NCBI RefSeq assembly: GCF_963924675.1
Contig: NC_089225.1
Span: 81,069,951 to 81,133,950 of the forward strand
Direction: 5' to 3'
DNA length: 64,000 bases
Source of the DNA: Phocoena phocoena
Lineage: Eukaryota; Chordata; Mammalia; Artiodactyla; Phocoenidae
Shown: positions 1-13,000 of the stretch, one piece after another
How positions within the stretch are numbered: position 1 is the stretch's first letter
Layout of the letters: each line of letters begins with the position of its first letter
Program-made: the position numbers and the translations under genes
The notes under the pieces: model-generated
The model's database searches: none
Told to the model about the DNA's origin: nothing
The model's input: only the letters and a program-made list of their open reading frames with translations

Positions 1-328
1 TGCTAGCAAGTTCAGTATTTCTGGTATGTTCCAATATTACTGAATTTATTTTCTAGTCACTTTTTATTTTCAAGACAAGAAATACCAACTGGAGGACCAC
101 ATTAAACATTTCTTCTTTCTCTGCTTCCAAACACTCATGACCTATTCATTTATACTTTCAATTTATCAGACAGACCTCATGCCAATTGTTTCCGTTCTTC
201 CACTTTCCCCTTCTCACATTCACAACCCTTCTGCAACATTCCTTTTCTCTCAGACAAGACTACATGTATCAGTGCAAATCTTTCCTTCATGTGCTAACTT
301 GTGTAAGAGGTCAGTCAACTGCTGAACC
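1..328 (-). other. TRAK2: TRAK2 3' UTR, proximal part
   Basis: This is transcribed sequence directly after the TGA stop at 329-331. It is AT- and pyrimidine-mixed and non-coding. I see no obvious polyadenylation site, which fits the several-kb 3' UTR known for mammalian TRAK2, so the transcript should continue past the left edge of the window. Small open frames here look like chance. Confidence 0.85.
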
Positions 329-1007
329 TCAGTCTTCCTTCAGGATATCCATTTTCGGTGATGATGTGCAAACTGGGGTGCCAAAGCTACCCATAATGAC
401 TGGAAGACTCTGATTCCTCCTCAGTCCACTCAATAAATTGCTACCTGAATTTAAATAGACAGCAGAGTTTGGTCTTTCAAGACCATTTTCTGCCTCTTGG
501 CTTCTTCCATTTTCCTGGGCTGCAGGGGTCTTGATCACTCTGGCTATCCCCAGTCTTTTCAGCCTGTCCACTAAGTTCATCTTCAACTGGCCAACATCAG
601 GAGGGTTTCGGGATGGTCTCAAGCCATACATCTCCTGGAGGAATGTTTCAGCTGGTCGGGAGGCCAAAAAATTTTCAGAGAGATGCACTCGAGGCTCAAC
701 GGGCAAAGGAGAAGGGCAAGGTGAGTGAGACGGTGAATTTGGAGGCGTGGAAGGGATAGCCAGGCCTCTAGGGAGAGGCTGGAGGAGGGGGTCCTCTGAA
801 ACTGGGCTGTGGTATGCTTTAGCAGAGATGCCTCGCTTTTGTAGAAGTTCGGCCAAGCTCATGGTGCCGCTGAAGGTTATGGTGGAATCTCGTCGGTTGG
901 TGATGGATTCACCAATGCTGAGCCTATAGGACATAGCAGGAGAATTCACTGCTGTGTTTGATGAACTGCTACCACTACTTCCACAGGATAATGAAGTGAA
1001 GTCAGAG
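329..1007 (-). CDS. TRAK2: TRAK2 exon 16, last coding exon (residues 688-913)
   Basis: The acceptor is ctgtgtaaag before CTCTGAC, completing a Ser codon begun in exon 15 (AG|C). It encodes a Ser-rich linker (SSGSSSS), a Ser/Pro block ([17 protein letters not shown]) and the well conserved segment with [18 protein letters not shown] and [12 protein letters not shown], then ends in KMDILKED and TGA. The polypyrimidine tract is a T13-like run. Compared with the human protein from memory the frame is intact and the end is in the same place. Confidence 0.97.
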
Positions 1008-4000
1008 CTTTACACAGAAAGAAAAAAAAAAAAAGCAGGAGAGAGAATTTAAGAATAAAAAGTAATCCCAAGTCAGCATTTAAAGTAATTACAGTAGTTA
1101 TCCATAGTAAATATAGAGGAACAGGCAACACATCAGTATCTGAGGAATGAAAATTTTGATGTGTTACTTCAATGATTAGTTATTTGTAATTTAGTCATTA
1201 ACTTACTGAAACATATTTCTTTTCACAGAATATGAGTTTACTGTACTTAGATAACTTTATTATTCTCAAATCATTACTTTATTATTCTTAAATTTTAACT
1301 CTAAAATATGTATCTGTGGAAATACAACTAAATTTTATAATTAAAAAATCAAAGGAATTTAAATATTGAAGAAAGCGAAGTTTAGAGATTTTTATTAACA
1401 TATCCATTCCATAAAGTGAAATACACCAAGAGACAATAATCCGTGATTTAACAATTCTTCAACCTTTTAGAAAATACAATCTTTCATAATTAAACCGAAG
1501 ACGGTTTTCTAAGGAGACACATTTCTTTTTAATCTGTCAATTTTATATTACTGAGAATAAAATTCTAATTGTTAAATTTCCAAGAATGTTAATTCCAAAG
1601 AATAGTACTAGAAGGATATCCATGGAACGAATTTTTCTCAATCTTGACTTAAAGCATGGGTTTCTGGGAAATTAAAAATAATTAAAAGCTTTGACAGCTA
1701 TTAGAATCTTTCTTCTTATTCTATGTTTTGTTAAAAAGAAAAAAAACTAAATAAACAATCATGTACTCAAGGAAATGGTGATAGAATGGAGAGGGTACTT
1801 CTTTAGCAAATTATTCCCCCTTGAGCAAATGTTACCAGCATTTAAAACATAAACTTTCACTTTAACACAAAATACTCAGAATATCTAGATATCAAGATTA
1901 TGAACAAGATGCAAATTTAGGATTAATAAATAAACTTTCTAAAGTACCAACTTGTATTAAAGCAAACAACTTTGACGCCTTGGTTCTGATGTAATCTGTC
2001 TACTGTATTCCCAGTATCCCACCTCCCTGGTCCTACTTTATTGTAGAATTGCCTGTCTTTTCCTAAACTGTTCATGTCACTACCATACCAAATGATGGTA
2101 TCAACCTGTATCGAGAGCCTCCTCAGGAACCAATTTTATAAAACCTGCTATCTTGTTGACTATAAGAACAATGTAGAAAAATTGCACGTATGCCTGTAGA
2201 CTTTATTGAGGTCTTTATAGGATACCACCCAAATGCTTCCCTAAACAGTCAATTTGCTTCTATCTTATAGACATTGTGAATCATAATGTTATTTCCCTCT
2301 ACACTGGCAGCTAAAAAGCTAAGACTCAAATACATGGCTCACCTTACTTAGCAAGTATATAAGACTTTATAGTACAATTTATACACTAGGTGTATTCCTC
2401 TATCCATTGTATATCCTTACTCTTGATTCTTTTTTGCTTCATTTTTCTTCTCTAATTCTAGTTAACATTATCCTTCAAAGTTCTACATATCTCTGGAAAT
2501 TGCCTTAGATTCTTTTTGGAATTGGTAGGACAGAAATTTCAGCAATATTGCTTACTGTTCTAATCTGTGTAGTAAATAATTTGGACTGCCCAGAGGGTTC
2601 TGGCTTTGCCCTCAGCTTCTGGGAGGTAATCTATGCCATGGCTGCTAGAAGTGTGTTTGTTCAGGATGGAGCCTGGCCACACTAGATCTTGGAGTGGACC
2701 TGGCCACACCCAATAGCTGTAGGATGGGGACTGGCCATGCCAGGAAGACTAACTATGTGATTTAGGGTGGAAGCTTTGCGTCAGTGGACCTGGAGGTGAG
2801 TTATTATAGTTATAGTGAGTTATAGCTATATAGGTAATCAATCAATCATGCCTTACACAGTGAAGCCTCAGTAAAAAAAATCTGGACACTAAGGCTCAGG
2901 TGAGCTTCCCTGGTTGGCAATACTCTGTGTGCACTATCAAACACTGATACCAGGAAAGTAATGATTCCTAAGGACAGGGAGGTTTCATGTGTGGAACCCT
3001 CCCAGACTCTGACTTATGTGTCTCTTCCTTTGGCTAATTTTATCCTGTAACCTTTCCCTGTAATAAACAGTAACCACGTACATAACAGCTTTCAGTGAGT
3101 TCTGTGAGTCCTTCTAGAAAATTTATCAAACAAGAGCATGGTTTTGGGAAGCCCCTGAACTTGCAGGTCATATCAGAAATGAGGGCAGTCTTGTGCAGAG
3201 GACTAGTCCCTCCAATCTTGCAGTCTGGCTAACTCTGGGTATAGTTTCAGCTGGGTCATTTACTACCTGCCTGCCCTTGGACCAGTCACTTGAACTTTCT
3301 ACGCCTCATTTTCTTCATTTAGACACTACATACTCGCTTGGCTTGCCTACTTCAAAGAGTTATAATGATCAAATGAGAAAATACAATGTGAAAATATTCT
3401 AAAGACAAATTATCACAGGACATTAATTAAAATTCTGGGAATTAAAATGACAGTAATTTAAAAAAGAAATTCAAGAAAACAGAGTTGAGGAAAGAAGTAA
3501 GGCCTCATATTGCCCAGCCCCTCTTACCTGGGGGTAACCTGAGTAATATCAGAAGGATGTAATATCCTACAGGTGGTGAAGGTGAATGTTGAGTTTGTGC
3601 AGGAGAGACACTTTCCTGGGTTTGAGGTTGCAGCTGAAGTAGACAGTTTTAGGGAATCAAACACAAAATTGAAAGACTAGGTTAATAATGTAAAAAGTTT
3701 GTCATTACTATTAATAATACAGCATTTATCTGGTGCCTTTTATACAAAAATTCCCAAATCTAGAAATGAAATATACATATTTCATTTTTTCCCCATGAAT
3801 TTATTTATTTATTTATTTTTGGCTGCATTGGGTCTTCGTTGCTGTGTGTGGGCTTTCTCTAGTTGTGGCGAGTAGGGGCTACTCTTCGTTGTGGTGTGCG
3901 GGCTTCTCATTGCGATGGCTTCTCATTGCGGAGAAGGGCTTCTAGGCATGTGGGCTTCAGTAGTTGTGGCACACAGGCTCAGTAGTTGTGGCTCGCAGGC

Positions 4001-7000
4001 TCTAGAGCGCAGGCTCAGTAGTTGTAGCGCACGGGCTTAGTTGCTCCCCAGCATGTGGGATCTTCCCGGACCAGGGCTGGAACCTGTGTCCCCTGCATAG
4101 GCAGGCGGATTCTTAACCACTGTGCCACCAGGGAAGCCCTACATATTGTATTAGTATCCACTGGTTAGTATGTAGCTGAATCCTTCCAATAATTTGAAAC
4201 TGTAATTCAAAAGGATTTAATATAGCTTAGAAACAAGAGAAAAACACATTCTGAAAAAAAACATTAGAAAAAAATACCAAATCAAGAACTAGTCGTCCAA
4301 TCTTTCTAGCCAAACTATCTACTCCAGTGGTTCTCGAAGTGTTGTTTGCACCTTGTGTGAGTCTACAGGTCAAAACTACTTTCATAGCAATGTTAAGATG
4401 CTATCTGCCTTTTTGACTGGGTTGGCACTTGCACTGCTGGTGCAAAAGTAATAGTGGGTAAAGCTGCTGGCTCTGTAGCACAAATCAAGGCAATGGCACC
4501 AAGCTGTACTAGTATTCATCACTATTGTCCAATTACAGTAGGAAAAAAAAAGCCAAATTCATATCAGAATGTCCTGATGAAGCAGTAAAAATTATTTATT
4601 AAATCTTGACCCTTGGGGGACTTCCCTGGTGGCGCAGTGGTTAAGAACCCGCCTGTCAGGGGCTTCCCTAGTGGTGCAGTAGTTAAGAATCCGCCTGCCA
4701 ATGCAGGGGACATGGGTTCAAGCCCTGATCCAGGAAGATCCCACAAGCCACGGAGCAACTAAGTCCGTGCGCCACAACTACTGAGCCTGTGTTCTAGAGC
4801 CCACGAGCCACAACTACTGAGCTCATGCGCCTCATCTACTGAAGCCCATGCGCTCTAGAGCCCACGCTCCGCCACAAGAGAAGCCACCGCAATGAGAAGC
4901 CCACACACTGCAAGGAAGAGTAGCCCCGGCTCGCCGCAACTAGAGAAAGCCCGCGCACAGCAATGAAGACCCAACACAGCCAAAAATAATAAATAAATAA
5001 AAATAAAATAAATTTATATATATAAAAAAAATCTTGACCCTTGGGCTTCCCTGGTGGCACAGTGGTTAAGAATCTGCCTGCCAAGGCAGGGAACACGGGT
5101 TCGAGCCCTGGTCCAGGAAGGTCCCACATGCCGCGGAGCAACTAAGCCCATGTGCCGCAACTATTGAGCCTGTGCTCTAGAGCCCGTGAGCCACAACTAC
5201 TGAGCCTACATGCCACAACTACTGAAGCCCCGTGCCTAGAGGCCATGCTCCACAATAAGAGAAGCCACTGCAATGAGAAGTCCGCACACCGCAATGAAGA
5301 GTAGCCCCTGCTCGCTGCAACTAGAGGAAGCCTGTGTGCAGCAATGAAGACCCAGAGCAGCCAAAAATAAATAAATTAATTAATTAAAAAAAAATCTTGA
5401 CCCTTGAAACTTTAATATTCTGTGTGATGAAATGGGAAGCATTAAGCACTCTGCTAGATACAATGGTTATCTAGAGGAAAAGCACATATGCAATTTTTGC
5501 ATTTTTTTCACAGAACACCATTTTTACTTGAAAGAACAATTAATACAAAAACTACAGTTATTCAGACTTGGATATTTGGCAACATTTTCTTGAAAAAGAA
5601 TGTAGTGAGCCTGTCTCTTCAAGAAAATAGCTGACAGGATTTGCTGCCAGTGATGAAATTTGAGCTTTCAAGTGAAAATAAGTGTTTTGGTAGACTTGTA
5701 TCCATCGCTGAGAGCTTGAAAGCTTCCTAATACAAAAAGACTTACCCAATGAGACAGATGGTGATATATATGATTTTAATATATTCTATAATGAAATGGG
5801 TCAACATTCGGAAGATCTGCATAACCCAGTGAACCAATATTTTCCAAATGACCAATGCATTATGTTAACAAAATCATGCATGGGTAAAAGATGCATTCAA
5901 AGAGCAGGACAGACTAATAGATTTTAATGTAACAAAGTATGAAAAATTCACTGATAGGGTTTTAGATTCACATTGCTACAAACCTTAAAGAGACTACCAC
6001 TTATCAAGTTTTGGTGTAATATCAAAGAATATCCACAAATACCTGAAGAGGCTATTAAAATACTCTTTCCTTTTCCAACCATGTATCTGTGTGAGGCTGT
6101 ATTTCCTTTCTTTTTTTAAATTTTAAATTCTTTTTATTTCATTTTATTTTTCTATTGAGGTATAGTTGATTTACAATGTTCTGTTAGTTTCAGGTATATA
6201 GCAAAGTGATTCAGTTACATAAATAAATATATATTTTTTCTTTTTCATATTCTTTTCCCTTATGTATTATTACAAAATATTGAGCATAGTTCCCTGTGCT
6301 ATACAGTAGGTCCTTGTTGGTTATCTATTTTATATATAGTAGTGTGTATATGCTAATCCCTAATTTATTATTAAATAAATTATTAATTTATTATTAAACT
6401 CCTAATTTATCCCCTCCCCACCCTCCTCACCCCTTTGGTAACCATAAGTTTGTTTTCTATGTCTGTGGGTCTATCTCTGTTTTGTATATAAATTCATTTA
6501 TATCAATTTTTTTAAGATTCCACATAAAAGCAATAACATATGATTTCTGACTTTCTCTGTCTGGCTTACTTAGTATAATAATCTCTAGGTCCAACCATGT
6601 TGCTGCAAATGGCATTATTTCATTCTTTTTTATGGCTGAGTGGTATTCCATTGTATATATGTACCACATCTTCTTTATCCATTCATCTGTTCATGGACAT
6701 TTAGGTTGCTTCCATGTCTTGGCTATTGTAAATAGTGCTGCAATGAACACTGGGGTGCATCATGTATCTTTCTGAATTATGGTTTTCTCTGAATACATGC
6801 CCAGGAATCATATGGTAGTTCTATTTTTAGTTTTTTTTTGGCGGTACGCGGGCCTCTCACTGTTGTGGCCTCTCCCGTTGCGGAGCACAGGCTCCAGATG
6901 CGCAGGCTCAGCGGCCATGGCTCACGGGCCCAGCCGCTCTGCGGCATGTGGGATCTTCCCGGACAGGGGCACGAACCCGTGTCCCCTGCATTGGCAGGCG

Positions 7001-10000
7001 GGCTCTCAACCACTGTGCCACCAGGGAAGCCCCTATTTTTAGCTTTTTAAGGAACCTTCATACTGTTCTCAATAGTGGCTGCACCAATTTACATTCCCAC
7101 CAACAGTGTAGGAGGGTTCCTTTTTCTCCACACCCTCTGCAGAATTTATTGTTTGTAGACTTTTTGATGATGATGAGGCTGTATTTTCTTCATAGTCCTC
7201 AACCAAAACAACATATTGTAATAGACTGAATGTAGAAGCTGACACAAGAATCCTGCTATCTTCTGTTAAGCCATAAATTAGAGACTTGCAAAACTGTAAA
7301 ACTAAACCACTTTGTAAACTACTTAAAAAAATACAGCTATTTTTCATAAAACATATTATTTGTGTTAACATGTAACTCTTTTAAAATAATGAGTCAATAA
7401 ATATTTTTATAATTTCTCAGTTTTGATTTCTAATAGGTAAATATCGGTAGATACAACCCACACAGACGCTCTCTGGAATTCTTAACGATTTTTAAGAGTG
7501 TAAAGAGATCCTGAGTCCAAAAGTTTTGTGAACCACTGGCTGAACTGCTCTCTCTCTGCCTATCTATTTATGCAGGTTGGCTAAGAAGTGGAGAGAATTA
7601 GAAGGGGCACTTATGCTATAGATTTCTATTGTCTTATAGTCAAGACTGAGTACACTCCAGTAAGATTTATATAGAGTCAGTCAGCTGACCATACAGTTAC
7701 GCAGAAAGCAAAGTACTACTGTTTACTGGACTACACTCAACCAAGCACTCTTCTCACCTGTAACTGGACCACCAGCTGAAGTCATGGGCGGCAAGAAGAT
7801 TCCTGTTACTGGCTGGGATATTGATGGTTTCTGTTCCACTTGAAGAGGTTGCTGAACCTGAAAAGTGATACCTTCCTCTTCATCTTCTTCTAAATCTGAG
7901 AGGTGATAGATGGCATCCTTGGGCAACTGGGTAAAGCCTTTAGTGATGACACCTGGTCGTGGGTCAAGAATGGTTCCTAAATTTGGTTGAGCAAGCTGCT
8001 GCCATTGGTGCAGAGTTTGTGATCCTGAGTACGCAAACCAAAAAAGGAACATGTTTTAAATTTCCCACAAATATTAAATCTTGAAAGAAGCTAAAACTGT
8101 ATGTGTAAAAAAGTCATGATAATAATAAAACTACTTATTTGGTCTTAATATTTTGGTAAAATTTGTAAATTAAAGTTATCTGTGGAAGATTAACAAGATG
8201 ATAAAGGTATGAATAATAATCTGTTCATTTCAAAAGTTAACTTTAAAAAGGAAATCTAAAGCAGGGGTGAAAAAAACCAAGACAACACCCTTAATAGAAA
8301 CTAGGATGCTGAGGCAGTGATGAGAAAGAAGATACGTATCACGTCGGGTTCTATTTTCCCAGGTGACAAAAATTAATACTCCTTTGTCCTGGAACTATGC
8401 CTATGAACTTTGAACTCAAAAGCCAGGCTCCTAGGTTGGAAGGCACCTTGAATTACCATGGGTTTTTTTGTATATTTCTCAAGACTCATATGTGCTCATG
8501 ACTCTCCTTTCACCAGGCTCTTGGGGAGAGTAGGAAAGCGAAGGAGATGATAAAAAAAGGAGGATCAATCCTCATGGTTTCTGTCTTCGAATACTGGTGA
8601 ATGATCATCCCAAGTACCTGCAGTGTCTAACTGTCACTAATAGTCATATAATCCTAAAAGTGGCAACTCTGACAAATACCTGTACTATTAATGAATAAAA
8701 GGAACTTATAGCACCTTTGAGTGTGAGGGGTCCTTATAGGTTACTGACTCAAAATTTTGTCTAATGCAGACTCTTTCATGATACTAGCAGAGGATCATTT
8801 GAATAGTGTCAATATTCCATAAAACAAAGAGATCTGTTTTGAATTCAAGTTCTTAGGAGAGAATAGAAACTGACCTGAAATTAACAGAACTGAACAAAGA
8901 AAAATACAGACACACATATCCATAAGTAACTGACACTTTTTGGGTAAAGAACTTTTTTTTGAAAAGGAAGGTAGAGATGAAGCATTACATATAGATTATT
9001 TTTATTCATCTATCATATCCTGTTTATCTTACCATGAAAACCGCTATCAAGGATATTCCTTAGCAAAGGACAAGAAAAGATTACTCCTCCTCCCTCACAG
9101 TTGTAAAAAAACAGTATCAGTAGAAGAGAACTGACAGTTGATGGCTTGGAGAATGCAAATCTCTTCATTCATTTTCCACAAAGTTCTGCATGGTCACACA
9201 AACAGCGAAGATTTAGGGATAATAAAGACGTCTTCTGCATTTAGGGTTCTTATAATTACAAGAGAAATCTCAATTCCAGGGGAAGGCAAAGCCAACAAAC
9301 AACATGGCTTAGAAACAGCCCTTCCTTACTTATTACCTTCAAGGGGCTTGACAATTTGCAATTTTTCAGGCATAAAACCTCGAAGGCAACTGGCACTGCT
9401 CAGGTCTGTGATCTCCGACTGGTCGGTGCAGAGGGAGGCAAGGCTCTCTGTGGGGATGCCACAGTCACTTCCCCCTTCTTTCTGGCCAGCCAGAACCTGG
9501 ATCTTCCGTTGCCATTCTTCAGCAAAGAACTGCTTCTCACTTAAGTAGTTCTGTCGCCGCAGACTCAGGCGATGCAGGGCTGTAGCCAAATCGCTCTCTG
9601 CAGAGTGTCCTGGTTGACAGAGTTTCTGGACGTTCCTATGGGAAAAACACATTCACCGACTAGATCTGTGAGGGGCATAAGCATAGCATAGACCTCTCCT
9701 TTCCACAATGGTGAATGTTCAAGAGATTGATCTTAAAAACACATATCTTTTCTTAGATAGCTGGAATACAGAAATAGTAACAACAAACCCAAATCTCTAA
9801 TATATATATATAATATTTTTATTTTTTATAAATTTATTTATTTATTTTTGGCTGCACTGGGTCTTCGTTGCTGCATGCAGGCTTTCTCTAGTTGTGGCGA
9901 GCGGGGGGCTACTCTTCGTTGTGGTGCACGGGCTTCAGTAGTTGTGGCATGCAGGCTCTAGAGTGCAGGCGCAGTAGTTATGGCGCATGGGCTTAGTTGC

Positions 10001-13000
10001 TCCGCGGCATGTGGGATCTTCCCGGATCAGGGCTTGAACCCGTGTCCCCTGCATTGGCAGGCAGCTTCTTAACCACTACGCCACCAGGGAAGCCCATATA
10101 TATAATGTTTTTATAGGTCATTTCAAGTGACTTCAGATAGGCAAAACTATACTTTATTATGTTGTATTTATTAACTTTTCTGTTTCACTTAATTTATGAA
10201 CCTACAGATAATGACCATCTATAAATTCAGTTTAGGTAGTCAAAAAACTAAATATTATTATATTTCACTGAATCTATAATACCACTGAAGGCAAGAGGTA
10301 TCATTATTTTATGTACTAAGAAAGAAAAAAATGCTACCCATTAAACTATGACATGTCATTAGCTGCAAAAGATAAACAATTTCAAAAATATTAAAACGTG
10401 AAAAAATTTACTTTAGGCCATAGAATCCTCTATGAATATTACAAACATTTAAAAGAAACCAACAAGATCTGTAAATACCGCACTTTCACAGTTCTGCAAT
10501 ACACAGTTTTTCACTTATTAACATTTAAAAAATTGGCGGTATCTTACAACTGATACCAAAAGAAAGAGTAGCAAGCCAAGCTTTAGTTATTCCATGTGTG
10601 AATTCACACAGATCTGTTTGTTAGATCTTTTCCTAAGGTAACTGTGTACAATGAGGTAGTATTGAAACATCAAGCTATTGTGTGTATAGAATCTACCCCT
10701 AAAACCAGGCAATACAATTGAAAACCCAAGGTAATGGGTTTCTGCATTAAGAAAGACTTCCCTCAGATGCCAAACATCTAATTTTCAAAAACTTTCAGCT
10801 GACTTTCCAGTCATTCTCTTTAATTTATAGTTATACAAAATTCAATGAACTGAATTAATAAAAAGCAGAAAAAAATCTAAATTTAACCAAATAGGAAATT
10901 AAGAGCAATCTAGTTTTCCTCAATAGGTATTCCAGATTATTGCTTATCCTAATGGCACCAAAGCAACTGAGATTAGGACCATGGGTTATGAGAAAGTGTC
11001 ATGTAATGCTATGCATAACTGCCAATGACCAAACAGATTCAAACAAATTTGACTTTGAACACAAGATTTAGACTCAAATTTTGCCAAACCAGAGACGAAA
11101 GCAGTAAAGAATTTTATAGTTCAATGAAAACTCCATTTTGAATACACTTAATTAAACTTTTTCACTCCAATGATCTAACAAATAATGATACAGGGAATCA
11201 GTACTGAATGAAGACTGACAGTTCCAGAACTTCCTTGGGACAGCACAGAGCAATGCTGGAATTTGAGTGTGTGAATCTATGTTTCTTACCCTGGATCTTC
11301 CTCCAAGTTACTCTTCTGGATTGTTTTGTCCTCTGTTTGTTGTAAACCAGATTCAAAAGGTTTTGCTGTCATGATGACACTTGAACGGTTGGAGCCTGGA
11401 ATGGGTAGCAGAGCTGGGAATGGGACAGAGCAGCCCCGTGTGTCATTGGCAACCTTGACAGTATCAAATACCCGTTTTTGTTGGGCTCTGTCAAAAGAGA
11501 AGTGTTCATTATTGCCACTGCCTACCACTGGAATGCTTTAGAAAAGAGACATGTAAGTGTAGTTAATTAAAAATAAAGCCACCCTGAAGAGCATCTGAAG
11601 TTTTGGAGAAATTATTAGAAAATAAATTTCAGAACAAGAGAATGCTCTCACAGATGCAAGCACTACGAGGAAAAAACCGAATAGTAAGCAGATTTACTAC
11701 TGAATCCCATAATACCAATCACTATGGATTGTGGCTTCTGTTTAATTTCCATCCCAATGGTTGAGTAACAACACATGTGATCTGAACTTACTTTTGTTTA
11801 AAGAGAGAAGATTCCTCATCCAAACTCAGCTTCTTACGCATGGTCCCCTCAATCTCAGCTGCCAGAGATTCCTAAGAAAAAGAGTTTGATGTTACAAACA
11901 GTTATTATCTAAGAAGCCTGTTAGGAGAAATAAACTATCTTTAAATTATTTAACGGAGTTTCCAGAATCCAATACTTTCGGTGTTATAATAAAAGAAAAC
12001 ATTCACAGGCTAAAATGCAGGGGAAGAAAAGAGACATTCTGGAAATGTAACTTTTAAACAAGAACCAACTACTTTTTCATGATATATTTTTACAAGAAAG
12101 CAGTGGGAAAAACCAATTATGATAAATAAAAGTATTACATATGCAGACACACAAAAATAAAAGGTTTGAAAGGCTATAAACCAAGATGTTAATAGTGATT
12201 CTATGGAGGTCGGGATTTGATGGTATTTAGCAATTTCTTTTTGCTTCTCTGTAATTTCTAACTTTTCTATAATAAATATGTAAAGCTTTTATAATATAAA
12301 AAATTGTTAAAAGAAAAATAAGTAAGCTTCCCCTTCCCCTGGTCAGGGATGAAGATTCAACTAGCATGGGTGTCATGCTCAGAGGGGCTGTGCCAACAAT
12401 GACTAGAACTGGAGGTACTGGTGTGAACTCATGATTTTAAATATACATATAAACATAGGCATGAATGTAAAGACAGATATAGATGTGTTTATGTGGGTGT
12501 ATATGAACTTACACATATTTCCTAGCTCTATCTGTTGAGGGGACCTCAAAGCAATGGTACTCTAGTGGCACTGGATACCTAGCACCCAGATTTTGGATTC
12601 TAAATATCATTTCTCATTAAAAATAACCAGAGCTCCTTGGAGAATGGCTGATCCCAGGACTGGGCCAGGGAAAGGGCAAGAGAAGCTTGAAGGAGATCCC
12701 ACTGGTCATATCTTGGACAATTTAAGTATCAAAATAAAAAACAATAATAATGGATTATAATCCACTGATTAAAATAGGAATCCCTGAGTCTAGACTGACA
12801 TAACCAAATGAACAAATGAATACATAAATGACACAGAAAAGCTCTAACTTATAAAAGAATGCCAACTAAAAAAAGTTGAAAAAATGATGGAATTAGAAAG
12901 TCACCATTGGCAATTATCATAGTAATAACTGAGTCAGATACATCCCCATCAATGGGTGCTAAAACTAGTGGGTAAAGGCTTGATGAGGAACAGAATAAAC

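Larger units (their letters stand above)
4325..7538 (+). mobile_element. hAT (Charlie-like) DNA transposon remnant, split by later insertions
   Basis: The left end starts cagtggttctc and the right end finishes gtgaaccactg, giving matching hAT-type terminal inverted repeats. Just left of the L1, plus-strand codons read [17 protein letters not shown] and [13 protein letters not shown], which is the C-terminal dimerisation region of hAT transposases. Stops and indels break the rest, so it is dead. Inside are two SINEs (4615-5391) and an L1 (6111-7173) that itself carries a SINE. An 8-bp target duplication is not convincing. Confidence 0.75.

Noticed and set aside
977..1010. An apparent five-base deletion at the start of TRAK2 exon 16 that would end the protein early
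   Set aside because: On rereading the bases, the exon starts CTCTGACTTCACTTC and the frame is intact; I had dropped five bases in the first reading.
2570..3237. The LTR as a possible alternative promoter or terminator for TRAK2
   Set aside because: It lies antisense to TRAK2, so its AATAAA would not act on the TRAK2 transcript, and it is decayed.
4564..5141. Small frames of MLRG(L/M)WDLPG type seen at several places as a possible gene family
   Set aside because: They are the minus-strand translation of the SINE head (catgtgggatcttcc) and occur only in SINEs.
4615..5391. A CRISPR-like or tandem repeat array, because of the recurrent cacaactactgagcc units
   Set aside because: The units are internal repeats of the SINE body; eukaryotic context and flanking target duplications settle it.
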